This document shows positions 15,438 through 24,372 of a stretch of 64,000 nucleotides of DNA, in pieces. Each line of letters starts with the position of its first letter. The first letter of the stretch is position 1. Source of the stretch: Arthrobacter crystallopoietes (GTDB lineage Bacteria > Actinomycetota > Actinomycetes > Actinomycetales > Micrococcaceae); the NCBI RefSeq assembly GCF_017603825.1, contig NZ_CP072014.1, positions 4,216,001 through 4,280,000 on the forward strand, in the 5' to 3' direction. The translations under genes were made by a program, and so were the position numbers. Under the pieces are notes generated by a model. That model had not been told where the DNA came from, made no database searches, and was given only the letters and a program-made list of their open reading frames with translations.

Positions 15438-16766
15438 ATGCCCCTCGCTTTTACCCGCGTCACGCTGATCGGCGAAAGCCGGCACCTGGATCTGCTGCTG
15501 CCGGCGGACCAGCCGGTGGGTACCCTGATGCCGCAGATCCTCGACCTGATGGCGGACTCACCGCGCGACGAGGTTGCGGCCAAAGTGCTGGTCCAAGCGT
15601 CCGGCGAGCCCTTGCCCGACCAGGCGACACTGTCCGACGCCGGTGTCAGCGACGGCGGCAAGCTCACCTTGTTCAACGCCTCCGATGCTCCGCCGCCCGC
15701 CGTCGTCTACGACGTCACGGACACGGTGGTCGAGGAAACCGAGTCGGTGGGCGGCCGCTGGGACGAGCGCTTCCGCCACCTGATGGCCGGCGCCTTCGCC
15801 GCCCTGGGCAGCTGGGGCGCAGCGGAAATACTGCTTAGCTCGTTCGCGGGGGGCAGCAGCTGGTGGATTCTGCTGGCCGTTGCAGTTGTCCTGCTGGCCT
15901 TGTCCACTATCTTCGGGACGCCGCAGCGCAGGAACGTCGGACTGACCTTGGCCGGCACCGGCTGGCTCTTCGGCCTCGGCTCCGTCCTGCACTTGGACCG
16001 CGGGATCGAGCTGAAGCTGCTGGTCCTCGCGCTGCTCTCGACCGTGGCCTTTGCCGCCGTCGGGACAGTACTGGGCCGGTCCAAGGCCATGTTCGGTGCG
16101 GCCGGAACGCTGGCCGCCCTGACCGTCATCTGGGCTGCGTGCGGCTTTTTCTCCGGTGATCCGGTTCGTGCAGCAGCCATCGCCGGAACCACCAGCATTG
16201 TGCTTTTGGGCCTCACGCCGAAGATTGCCCTCTCCGTCTCCGGTCTGGCCACGCTGGATGACCAGCGTTCCCAAGGTGGTTCCATCCGGCGTGCCGATGC
16301 CATGGACGCTATCCGCGCCGCGCACCGGACCCTGGCCCTGGGCACCGTTTTGACGGCACTATCCATCGCCGCGGCACTGTGGATCCTGGGCACGGACTCT
16401 ACGCAGCAGACCTGGACGCTGCCGCTGCTGGCCGCATTGGTCCTCGCCGCAAGCCTGCGGGCGCGGTCCTTTCCGCTGGCAGCCGAGCGGGTCTCGCTTT
16501 ACATCGCCGCGTCGGTGGGAGTCGCCGCGCTGGCCTTGTCCGCCCTGCGGCTGCTGAACGGCTCCGAATGGCTGGTGGGCCTGTTCCTGCTGGTGACGGC
16601 GCTGGCCGTCGGCTCTGTCCTCACGCTGAGACTGCCGGCGCACACGGCCGCGCGCCTGCGCCTCGCCGGGAACAAGATCGAGACGATCGCCATCCTGGCA
16701 ACTGTGCCGCTGATCCTCGGGCTGTTCGGACTCTTCGCCCAGCTGCTGACGAGCTTCGGCGCATGA
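15438..16766 (+). CDS. eccD: Type VII secretion integral membrane protein EccD
   Basis: The protein has 442 residues. The first ~85 residues form a ubiquitin-like (YukD-type) domain (FTRVTLIGESRHLDLLLPAD, ending SDGGKLTLFNA), and the rest is a multi-spanning membrane domain with roughly ten to eleven hydrophobic helices. This is the EccD architecture; EccD forms the membrane channel scaffold of ESX secretion systems. It lies in an operon with the MinD-like ATPase and EccC. Its stop overlaps the ATG of a possible 26-codon ORF (ATGA at 16763-16766). Confidence 0.87.
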   Translation: MPLAFTRVTLIGESRHLDLLLPADQPVGTLMPQILDLMADSPRDEVAAKVLVQASGEPLPDQATLSDAGVSDGGKLTLFNASDAPPPAVVYDVTDTVVEETESVGGRWDERFRHLMAGAFAALGSWGAAEILLSSFAGGSSWWILLAVAVVLLALSTIFGTPQRRNVGLTLAGTGWLFGLGSVLHLDRGIELKLLVLALLSTVAFAAVGTVLGRSKAMFGAAGTLAALTVIWAACGFFSGDPVRAAAIAGTTSIVLLGLTPKIALSVSGLATLDDQRSQGGSIRRADAMDAIRAAHRTLALGTVLTALSIAAALWILGTDSTQQTWTLPLLAALVLAASLRARSFPLAAERVSLYIAASVGVAALALSALRLLNGSEWLVGLFLLVTALAVGSVLTLRLPAHTAARLRLAGNKIETIAILATVPLILGLFGLFAQLLTSFGA

Positions 16767-16843
16767 GTCCGGCACGCACCGCAACCGCAGACCGGCCGGC
16801 AACTCCGGCCCGGCTCAGCTCCTTGGGAAGGAAGCCCCAGTGA
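16763..16843 (+). CDS. Possible 26-residue coupled micro-ORF between eccD and the MinD-like gene
   Basis: An ATG overlapping the eccD stop (ATGA) opens a 26-codon frame whose TGA overlaps the GTG of the next gene (GTGA). The product would be basic and Thr/Ala/Pro-rich, with no known motif. The exact 4-bp overlap at both ends is what coupled genes show, but there is no dedicated ribosome-binding site. It may simply serve to pass ribosomes between the two real genes, or be chance. Confidence 0.3.
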   Translation: MSPARTATADRPATPARLSSLGRKPQ

Positions 16844-17832
16844 CGTACGATCCGTGGACTCCCCAGCCGACGCCGCAGACCCGGCGCGAAGCTCAGGCCG
16901 TGCAGGCCGGAGGCGATGGCGGTTTCGGCGGTTTCGAAACCTCCACCGACACCTTCCGCCGCCGACTGCGCACCCGCCAGGGACTGCCCGCCGGGGCCCG
17001 TGTCATGCGCCAGCTCACCAGCCTCTTCCGCTCCGACGACTACCCACAACGGCTCAGCGCGGCCGCTGCCGGAGCTCAGGAACCGGTCACCACCGGCCGC
17101 CGCGTCGCCGTCATCAGTTCGCGCGGCGGGGCCGGCAAGACAACGACGACGGCGCTGCTCGCTTCCGTGTATGCCGCCATGCGCCAGGACTCGGTGGCCG
17201 CCGTGGACAACGACCCGGGACTCGGCTCCCTGACGCTGCGTCTTGGCCTCGAGCAGGCGCCGTCCGTCGATGAGCTGGCCTCCGCCGTCGTTAGCCGAAC
17301 CCCCGCGAGCCACGCCGAGCTGGCCGGCCGGATGGGGGCAGCGGGGGCCAATCTTTATGCCACCGGCGTCCGCTTGTGGCAGCAGCGCGCGGAGTACCCG
17401 GCGCTGGGCAACGCCCTGACCGCAGTCAGCCGTTACTTCCCGATCACCCTGATCGACTGTCCCACCGGCATCAGCCATCCGGACAGCGTATGGGCGATCA
17501 AGTCCTCGCACGCCGTGGTGCAAGTGGTTCCGGCCACCGTTTCCGGAGTCAATGACGCGCTCAGCTATGCCCGAGCCTGGCGGCAGGATCCGGCCACGCA
17601 CGCGCTGCCGTTGCTGACCGTGGTGACCAGCACCGATTCCGATGCTCCGCTGGACCCGGTCAAGGAGGCGGTCCGGCTCAGCCGCGAAGGCCTGGACGTG
17701 CTCGCCCTGCCCTACGACCGCCATCTGGCCGCCGGCGTCGAAATCGATCTGGGCCTGCTGGCACCGCAGACCCGGCTGGATGCCACCACGCTCGCATCCA
17801 CCGCCCTTCACGCAGCCAACGGGAACCGGTGA
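16840..17832 (+). CDS. MinD/ParA-like ATPase of the secretion locus (EspI-like)
   Basis: The protein has 330 residues. A Gln/Gly-rich, probably flexible N-terminus of about 75 residues precedes a SIMIBI-class ATPase domain with the deviant Walker A ISSRGGAGKTTTT (about residues 91-103), Walker A' VDNDPGLGSL and the switch region LIDCPTGI. EspI in mycobacterial ESX-1 has the same layout, disordered tail plus MinD fold, and controls secretion in response to ATP. The start is GTG at 16840 with GGGAAGGAAG upstream. One base separates its stop from eccC. It is likely a regulatory or positioning ATPase. Confidence 0.85.
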   Translation: MTYDPWTPQPTPQTRREAQAVQAGGDGGFGGFETSTDTFRRRLRTRQGLPAGARVMRQLTSLFRSDDYPQRLSAAAAGAQEPVTTGRRVAVISSRGGAGKTTTTALLASVYAAMRQDSVAAVDNDPGLGSLTLRLGLEQAPSVDELASAVVSRTPASHAELAGRMGAAGANLYATGVRLWQQRAEYPALGNALTAVSRYFPITLIDCPTGISHPDSVWAIKSSHAVVQVVPATVSGVNDALSYARAWRQDPATHALPLLTVVTSTDSDAPLDPVKEAVRLSREGLDVLALPYDRHLAAGVEIDLGLLAPQTRLDATTLASTALHAANGNR

Positions 17833-17833
17833 T

Positions 17834-20800
17834 ATGGGCGTCAAGATGATCCACCGCCCGGCCCGGACCACTCCCCCGGCACGCACCGTGGAACCCTACG
17901 CCCTGGATGCGCCGCCGCCCGTGAACGAGGGCCGCAGCGGCATGAACATGATGTCGCTGGTGCCGCTGCTGGGCGCGGGCGCGTCCATGACGGTCATGAT
18001 GCTCTTCCGCGGATCGTCCCTGGCCGCCGTCGGTGCATTGATGATGATCGTGACCATACTGGCTTCCATCGCCATGATGGTCAGCCAAAAAGGAAAGCAG
18101 GCCCGGCAGAGCCGCGACCAGCGCGAGCACTACCTGGAATATCTGGAGCGCGCGCGGACCGAACTGCGCACCGATGAGCAGCATGCCATCAAGGTTGCCC
18201 GGGTGAGCAGTCCTCCGCCGTCGGCCTTGTTCGACATCATTCGCAATCCCAAACGGATCTGGGAACGCCGCCGTCGCAACGAGGACTTCCTGGACGTTCG
18301 GATCGGCAGCGGCGAGCGGCGGAACCGGGAGATCCGGGTCAATGACTCGACTTCCGGCCTGCAGCAGACGGACCAGTTCATGACCACCGAACTGCAGATC
18401 CTGCGCCAGCGCTTCGAGGCCTCCCCAGAGCTGCCGCTGACCATTCCGCTGGACTCGGCGGGCAATGTCAGCCTGGTTGGTTCACGCGAGTTCGCCTTGG
18501 CCGTCTGCCGGAACCTGCTGGTCGAGGCCGCTGCGTTCCATTCCCCCGAGGACCTGCACATCGCGCTTTCCGTGCCGGCGGACCGGTACGGCGACTGGGC
18601 GTGGGCGACCTGGCTGCCGCATCTGGCGGACCAGTCGCGGACGCACCGCACCGGGCCCGTCCGCCGGCTGGCTCCCTCGCTCGATTCGCTCTCCGACCTG
18701 CTCAAGGACGACCTGCAGAACCGCTCCACCATCGCCGCGGAAGCGCGCAAGAACCATCTCGGCAGGGGCGGAGCCGGCGTCGGCAATTCCATGCCGCGGC
18801 TGCTGATCATCGCCGATACCTACGGCGAGCCGCCCCAGGAACTGGCGCTGCCGGACCAACTGTCCTCCCCCGGCCAGCTGGGTACCACGGTCATTTACCT
18901 CACCGACAACCGCCGGCACGAACCGGGCGAGGTGAGCATCCGGATCAGCGAAGCGGCGGCCGGCCCGCGCAGCTTCCTCAGCCAGAACTACCGCGAGGAT
19001 CCGGTTGACCCGGTGACCGAGGAAGGACTGCTGGACGAATTGCCGCTGGCCACCGCGGAGTCGCTGGCCCGCGAACTCGCGCCGATGCGGCTGTCCCCGG
19101 ATTCGCTCGAGCACAACAGCGCCGAGAGTTCCGTGGGTTACCTGGAGATGCTGGGCCTCTCGCCCAGGCTGGACGCTGCGGACATCCGCAGGCTGTGGCA
19201 GCCGCGCAGCGAAATCGACTTCCTGCGCGTCCCGCTCGGCCCGGATGACCGGGGCAAGCCGGCCATGCTTGACCTCAAGGAATCCGCGCAGTTCGGCATG
19301 GGCCCGCACGGCCTCTGCGTGGGCGCCACGGGTTCGGGCAAGTCCGAAATGCTGCGCAGCCTGGTGCTGGGGCTGCTGGCCACCCACTCCCCCGATGTGC
19401 TGGCCATGGTGCTGGTGGACTTCAAAGGCGGCGCCACCTTCGCCCCGTTCGAGGGCGCCCCGCAGGTCACCGGCATCATCACCAACCTCTCCGATGACCT
19501 GACGCTGATCGAGCGCGTCTATGCCAGCCTGAATGGCGAAATCCTCCGGCGGCAGGAATTGCTCAAGGCCGCGGGCAACATCGCCAACATCACCGACTAC
19601 CAATTGCATCGCCAGGAACGCCTGGCCCGGGGCGAAGAGATGGACCCGCTCCCGCACCTGGTGGTCATCATCGACGAGTTCGGCGAGCTGCTGACCGCCC
19701 GGCCGGACTTCATCGAACTGTTTCTCTCCATCGGCCGCATCGGCCGGTCCATCGGCGTGCACCTGCTGCTGAGCAGCCAGCGGATCGAGGGCGGCAAGCT
19801 GCGCGGCCTGGACACGTACCTGTCCTACCGGATCGGCCTGCGCACCCTCTCCGAGTCCGAGTCCCGCACGGTGCTGGACACCCCGGACGCCTTCCATCTG
19901 CCGCCGGTCCCCGGCTTCGGCTACCTGAAGGTGGACACCACCACCTACACGCGCTTCAAATCCGGGTATGTCTCCGGCCCGGTTGAGGTGGAGGAACCGG
20001 AAGCGGAACAGGACGAGTCCGAGGAACTGGTGCTGGCCGTCCCGCGCTACGCCGCCATTCTTGAAGACGCCGCTGCCGGAGCGGCCGGCAGCAAGCCGGC
20101 AAAGTCGGGCCTGCGGACCAAAGCTTCGCAACGCACCACCGGGCCCACCGTCATGTCCACGCTGATGGAAACCCTGCGCACCTTCCCGCGCTCGGTCCAG
20201 CCCATCTGGCTGCCGCCGCTGCCGAAGGGCATCGCCCTGGACACCGCGGCCGGCTCCGCCGCCGCCACCAGCCAGGGCATCCGGCTGGCCAAGGGCGGCA
20301 GCCTGCGCATCCCCATCGGCCTGCTCGATGACCCGGCCAAGCAGTGGCAGGGGCTGTGGGAACTGGACCTGAACAATGCCGGTGGCAACGCCATCATTGT
20401 CGGCGGGCCGCAGTCGGGCAAGAGCACCGCCCTGCGCACCATTGTCTGCAGCCTGGCCCTCACGCACAGCCCATCCGAGGTGGGCATCTACGCCGTCGAT
20501 CTTCTGGGCAGCGGCCTGTTGCCGCTGGAGGGACTGCCGCACGTGGGCGGCGTGGCGGTGCGCACCAACCGCGAAGTGGTGCGCCGCACCATCGAGGAGA
20601 TCGCGGCCATGCTGGATACCCGCGAGCAGCTGTTCGAGCGGTACCAGATCGATTCGCTGCAGACACTGCGCCGGATGTGTGCCCAGGGCATGATTCCGGA
20701 ACTCGCCAGCGCGGACATCGTGCTGGTACTGGACGGCTACGGCCAGCTCAGCGACGAGTTCGACGACGTCGAAAAGAAAGTCCACTCGATCATCTCCCGC

Positions 20801-21868
20801 GGCGGCGGCTACGGAATCCACATGATCGTGACTTCCACCCGCACTAACGAGGTCCGGATTGCCCAGCAGAGCTTCTTCGGCAACCGCATCGAGCTGCGGC
20901 TGGGAGATCCCGCGGAATCGAATTTCGGCCGCAAACTCGCCGAGTCCATCAGCGCGGACCGGCCGGGCCGCGGCCTGATGGAGCAGAAGCTCATCGGCCA
21001 CATCGCCCTGCCCCGGATCGATTCCGAGCCGGATCCGGACACCGCGGTCCAGGGCATGCGGGACTTGGTCGCCGCCGTCGCGGCCTCCACGGATGACCGC
21101 GCCATGCAGGTGCGCGTCCTGCCGCCGCTGGTAGGGGCGGAAGCGGCCGTCACCCCGGCGCGGCCGGGGCGGATTCCGCTGGGCCTGCGCGAGACGGATC
21201 TGGGCACCGAGCATCTGGACATGCATGTCAAGGACCGGCACCTGGTGGTCCTCGGCGACGACGGCGCCGGCAAGACCAACGTCATGCGCTCGGTGATCCG
21301 GCGCCTGGCCGAGCAGCATACGCCGGAAAACCTGGTCTTCGCGGTCTTCGACCCGCGCCGCGGCCTCGCCGACGAGGTGCCCGAGGAGTATCTGGGCGGC
21401 TACGCCACCAGCCCCGCGCTGGCCGAACAGCTGGCCGGAGCCGTGGCGTCGGAGCTGGAAAAACGCGTCAACGGAAACAATGACGGCGGTGCCAACAACG
21501 GCGGGAACCCTCCGCGCGTTGTGCTCATCATCGACGACTACGACATTCTCACCGCAGGCGGCTCCTCCCCCTTGAGCCGGCTGACGCCCTACCTGCCGCT
21601 GGGACCGGAGATCGGCCTGCACGCGGTACTCTCGCGACGGGTGCGCGGCGCCAGCCGAGGCATGTACGAGGCCTTCTTCATGTCACTGCGCGATTCGGGC
21701 AGCACCGGCATCCTGATGTCGGGCGACCGCGGCGAAGGCGCTCTGCTCAACGGCATCCGCGCGCGTGCGCTGCCCCCGGGCCGGGCCCAGCTGGTGCAGT
21801 CGGGCAAGCCCGTGAACACCGTCCAGCTGTACTACAACGCAACGGAGGCCGAGGCCGATGAGCAGTGA
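17834..21868 (+). CDS. eccC: Type VII secretion ATPase EccC (FtsK/SpoIIIE family)
   Basis: The protein has 1344 residues. Two N-terminal membrane helices (about residues 38-82) are followed by three FtsK/SpoIIIE ATPase modules. Their Walker A motifs are GATGSGKS at about 497, GGPQSGKST at about 857 and GDDGAGKT at about 1141. Walker B-type strands are VVIIDEF, IVLVLDGYG and VVLIIDDYD. This single-chain EccCa+EccCb arrangement is typical of non-ESX-1 systems; it recognises the C-terminal signal of WXG substrates and energises export. The start is ATG at 17834, one base after the previous stop; the frame from 17642 is inside that gene. It overlaps the next gene by 11 bp. Confidence 0.96.
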   Translation: MGVKMIHRPARTTPPARTVEPYALDAPPPVNEGRSGMNMMSLVPLLGAGASMTVMMLFRGSSLAAVGALMMIVTILASIAMMVSQKGKQARQSRDQREHYLEYLERARTELRTDEQHAIKVARVSSPPPSALFDIIRNPKRIWERRRRNEDFLDVRIGSGERRNREIRVNDSTSGLQQTDQFMTTELQILRQRFEASPELPLTIPLDSAGNVSLVGSREFALAVCRNLLVEAAAFHSPEDLHIALSVPADRYGDWAWATWLPHLADQSRTHRTGPVRRLAPSLDSLSDLLKDDLQNRSTIAAEARKNHLGRGGAGVGNSMPRLLIIADTYGEPPQELALPDQLSSPGQLGTTVIYLTDNRRHEPGEVSIRISEAAAGPRSFLSQNYREDPVDPVTEEGLLDELPLATAESLARELAPMRLSPDSLEHNSAESSVGYLEMLGLSPRLDAADIRRLWQPRSEIDFLRVPLGPDDRGKPAMLDLKESAQFGMGPHGLCVGATGSGKSEMLRSLVLGLLATHSPDVLAMVLVDFKGGATFAPFEGAPQVTGIITNLSDDLTLIERVYASLNGEILRRQELLKAAGNIANITDYQLHRQERLARGEEMDPLPHLVVIIDEFGELLTARPDFIELFLSIGRIGRSIGVHLLLSSQRIEGGKLRGLDTYLSYRIGLRTLSESESRTVLDTPDAFHLPPVPGFGYLKVDTTTYTRFKSGYVSGPVEVEEPEAEQDESEELVLAVPRYAAILEDAAAGAAGSKPAKSGLRTKASQRTTGPTVMSTLMETLRTFPRSVQPIWLPPLPKGIALDTAAGSAAATSQGIRLAKGGSLRIPIGLLDDPAKQWQGLWELDLNNAGGNAIIVGGPQSGKSTALRTIVCSLALTHSPSEVGIYAVDLLGSGLLPLEGLPHVGGVAVRTNREVVRRTIEEIAAMLDTREQLFERYQIDSLQTLRRMCAQGMIPELASADIVLVLDGYGQLSDEFDDVEKKVHSIISRGGGYGIHMIVTSTRTNEVRIAQQSFFGNRIELRLGDPAESNFGRKLAESISADRPGRGLMEQKLIGHIALPRIDSEPDPDTAVQGMRDLVAAVAASTDDRAMQVRVLPPLVGAEAAVTPARPGRIPLGLRETDLGTEHLDMHVKDRHLVVLGDDGAGKTNVMRSVIRRLAEQHTPENLVFAVFDPRRGLADEVPEEYLGGYATSPALAEQLAGAVASELEKRVNGNNDGGANNGGNPPRVVLIIDDYDILTAGGSSPLSRLTPYLPLGPEIGLHAVLSRRVRGASRGMYEAFFMSLRDSGSTGILMSGDRGEGALLNGIRARALPPGRAQLVQSGKPVNTVQLYYNATEAEADEQ

Positions 21869-22277
21869 CTGGACCGTCATCAGCCTGCGGGAACCGGACC
21901 AGCGGACCGTGGTCGAGGCCCTGGTCGCCACGGTCCCGGAGCTCAGTGTCAGGGAAACTGCGGAGAACTCCCTGCTGGAACTCTTCACCGACGACGGCGA
22001 GGTCGAGCTGGTGCTCGAGCTACCGCGCCTGGTCCGCGTTCCGCAGGAGGTGCAGCGACTGCTCGCCGGCGCGGAAGTCTCCGCCGTGCCCGGTGTCCGG
22101 GTGCCGGCCGTCTTCGCACCCGGCACCGGAGATCCCGCCGCCGAACCGCTTTGGTGGCAGGACGTCCACGTCCGCGACGGGCTCCCCCATGCCGCAGCCA
22201 GGGCTGACGCCCTGTGCCATGCTCTCGCCCGCCGCTGCGAGGGCGCCGTCGTCGTTCCCGGGGTGGTGCAGCCGTGA
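21858..22277 (+). CDS. Hypothetical protein of the secretion operon
   Basis: A 139-residue soluble acidic protein. Residues 1-75 look like an alternating strand/helix domain and about 76-120 contain LWWQDVHVRD followed by an alanine-rich helix. No family is recognised with confidence. It overlaps eccC by 11 bp and the following gene by a GTGA junction, so its synthesis is tied to the secretion ATPase. A chaperone-like or assembly role would fit its place but is only inferred. Confidence 0.75.
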   Translation: MSSDWTVISLREPDQRTVVEALVATVPELSVRETAENSLLELFTDDGEVELVLELPRLVRVPQEVQRLLAGAEVSAVPGVRVPAVFAPGTGDPAAEPLWWQDVHVRDGLPHAAARADALCHALARRCEGAVVVPGVVQP

Positions 22278-23272
22278 GCCACGCTTCCGCCTTCGACTTC
22301 AGCAGTGCCGCCACGGGAGTCCTTTTCCAGAACAAACCCATCACCTACCTCTCGCCCTGGATCGCCAAGTCGCACGCGGCTGCCCAGGAAGACGGACGGC
22401 ACTTCGCCGTGCTGACACCGGGTACTGCCGCGATCAGCCTGCCCTTGAGCATGCTGCTCTCGGAGCCGGGCTGCCAGTGGCTGGCTACCAGCGCGGACGG
22501 CACGTTCTTTGACGGCTTCACCGGCCGGGTCCACAGCTGGAACGGTGAGGTTTTCGAACCGCTCGACGAACTCGCCGAGGACTTCCTGCTGACCCCGCGC
22601 ACGCCCGGAGGCCTGCTCCATGTCCGGGCCGAGACCATGCACCCGGCTAGCCTGGGCACCCGCATCGGGGACTTCACCGTGCAGCTGTTCACCGAGCTCA
22701 CCGGCCACCCGCCCGTAGGTTGGGGCCGGTCCGAACCGGTCAGTGAACCATGGGACACCGCGGCGATCACGGCCCACTGCTATGACCGGGCACCGGAAAC
22801 TTCCGTGCTGCTCGCTGTGGGGCAGCCGCGGGTGGGGACGGCGGCAGCGTCGATCGCCGTCGTTAAGGTGGAACGATCCGCGGCCGGAGTCCATGAAAGT
22901 GTGGAACTCCTGGCGGAAAGCGCCGATCCGCTGGGCTCGGACCAACTGGAGGCCTTCGCCGCACGGATGCACCGCAGCCACGCTCGCACGGCCGTTCTGG
23001 GCCACGCCGTCGGCTTCAGCAACCTTGCCCGCCCGGCGCGTTTCACCGGCATGTCCGTTCCGGCCTGTGCGTTCTTCGGCTCGGAGGCGCTGCAGGACTT
23101 CGGCGCACGGCAGGCGCTGGCAGCCGCGGGACCGCGCGCGCGGTTGATCGGAGTTCCGCCGGTGCAGTCCCTGGCCGTGAACTACGCGCAGGAACCTGCC
23201 TCGGAGGAGAAGCACCCGCTGGAAGCCTGGGCAGAACTCGCGGGCAAACTTTCGGGCCGGCTACCCGGCTGA
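22274..23272 (+). CDS. DUF6177-like protein, last gene of the secretion operon
   Basis: A soluble protein of 332 residues without signal peptide or membrane helices. An N-terminal half with PITYLSPWIAKSHAAA and FDGFTGRVHSWNG resembles the DUF6177 proteins seen at the end of actinobacterial EccC/EccD operons; I am fairly but not fully sure of this name. GTG at 22274 overlaps the previous stop (GTGA). The role is unknown; co-occurrence with EccC suggests an accessory part of the secretion system. A 60-bp gap separates it from rarD. Confidence 0.78.
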   Translation: MSHASAFDFSSAATGVLFQNKPITYLSPWIAKSHAAAQEDGRHFAVLTPGTAAISLPLSMLLSEPGCQWLATSADGTFFDGFTGRVHSWNGEVFEPLDELAEDFLLTPRTPGGLLHVRAETMHPASLGTRIGDFTVQLFTELTGHPPVGWGRSEPVSEPWDTAAITAHCYDRAPETSVLLAVGQPRVGTAAASIAVVKVERSAAGVHESVELLAESADPLGSDQLEAFAARMHRSHARTAVLGHAVGFSNLARPARFTGMSVPACAFFGSEALQDFGARQALAAAGPRARLIGVPPVQSLAVNYAQEPASEEKHPLEAWAELAGKLSGRLPG

Positions 23273-23332
23273 GGCCGCCACCTATGACCCCGCCAGCCGC
23301 CAGGTTGGAATACCCGGCCTGCCGGTGATGTT

Positions 23333-24367
23333 ATGGGCTCTGTGTCAACTAACGACGGCGAGCCAGCCTCCCCTCCCAACCAGCAGCTAACTGCCGTCGC
23401 CCCGGATCTGAATGCCGTGGCAGAGACGGATGCAGCAGCAGCCGGCACCAACGGCAGGAAACCGCGCAGCGAACACAGCACGGGCCTGCTCTTCGGGCTG
23501 GCTGCCTACGGGCTGTGGGGCATCCTGCCGCTTTACTTCGCCATCCTGGAGCCAGCCGGTCCGCTGGAGATCGTGGCCAACCGGGTGGTCTGGTCGCTGT
23601 TGTTCTGCGTGCTGCTGATGACGGCCATGCGCAGCTGGCGCCCGTTCAAGGCTGCACTGGTGGACAAGCGCACCCTCGGCACGCTTTCGCTGGCCGCGGC
23701 GCTCATCGCCGTCAACTGGCTGACCTACACCGTTGCCGTACTCAGCGAGCGCACGGTGGAGGCCTCACTGGGCTACTTCATCAACCCGCTGATTTCCGTC
23801 CTGCTTGGTGTCCTCATCTTGAAAGAAAGGCTCCGGCGCGCGCAGTGGGCGGCACTGTCCGTGGCGTTTATCGCCGTCCTGGTGCTGGCGTTCGGTTACG
23901 GCAACGTGCCCTGGCTGTCGCTGATCCTGGCCTTCAGCTTCGGCTTCTACGGCCTGGTCAAGAAGAACGTGGGGTCCAAGGTGGATGCCGTCTCGAGCCT
24001 GAGCGTGGAGACCTTGGTGCTGACTCCCCTGGCCGGAGCCGTGATGGCGGTGCTGATGGTCCAGGGCCAGGCAACCCTGCTCGACAACGGTCCCGGGCAT
24101 TTCTGGCTGATGGCTGCCGGCGGACTCATCACTGCGCTGCCCTTGCTGTTCTTCGGCGCTGCGGCCCGGCGCCTGCCGCTGAGCATGGTGGGCATGCTGC
24201 AGTATCTGGCCCCGTTGATCCAGTTCATCCTCGCGCTGGCCGTCTTCAACGAACCGATGCCGCTGGAACGGTGGATCGGGTTCGGCCTGATCTGGCTCTC
24301 CCTGATCATCCTGACTACGGACATGCTCGCTTCCTACCGCAAGCTGCCCCAACCGGCCGCCGCCTGA
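23333..24367 (+). CDS. rarD: RarD-type EamA family transporter
   Basis: The protein is 344 residues long, with about 45 disordered polar residues, then ten hydrophobic helices in two EamA repeats. GLAAYGLWGILPLYFAIL and VVWSLLF in helix 1-2 and the PLELERW-like MPLERWIGFGLIWLSL at the end are characteristic of RarD (chloramphenicol-sensitive protein) homologues. The transported compound is unknown. The start is ATG at 23333 (GGTGATG upstream); a GTG three codons later is an alternative. It converges on the universal stress gene with 5 bp between stops. Confidence 0.88.
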   Translation: MGSVSTNDGEPASPPNQQLTAVAPDLNAVAETDAAAAGTNGRKPRSEHSTGLLFGLAAYGLWGILPLYFAILEPAGPLEIVANRVVWSLLFCVLLMTAMRSWRPFKAALVDKRTLGTLSLAAALIAVNWLTYTVAVLSERTVEASLGYFINPLISVLLGVLILKERLRRAQWAALSVAFIAVLVLAFGYGNVPWLSLILAFSFGFYGLVKKNVGSKVDAVSSLSVETLVLTPLAGAVMAVLMVQGQATLLDNGPGHFWLMAAGGLITALPLLFFGAAARRLPLSMVGMLQYLAPLIQFILALAVFNEPMPLERWIGFGLIWLSLIILTTDMLASYRKLPQPAAA

Positions 24368-24372
24368 ACCGG

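Noticed and set aside
18482..21622. A 1046-codon open frame antisense to eccC
   Set aside because: It mirrors a clearly identified ATPase gene; long antisense frames are expected at this GC content and its translation shows no domain.
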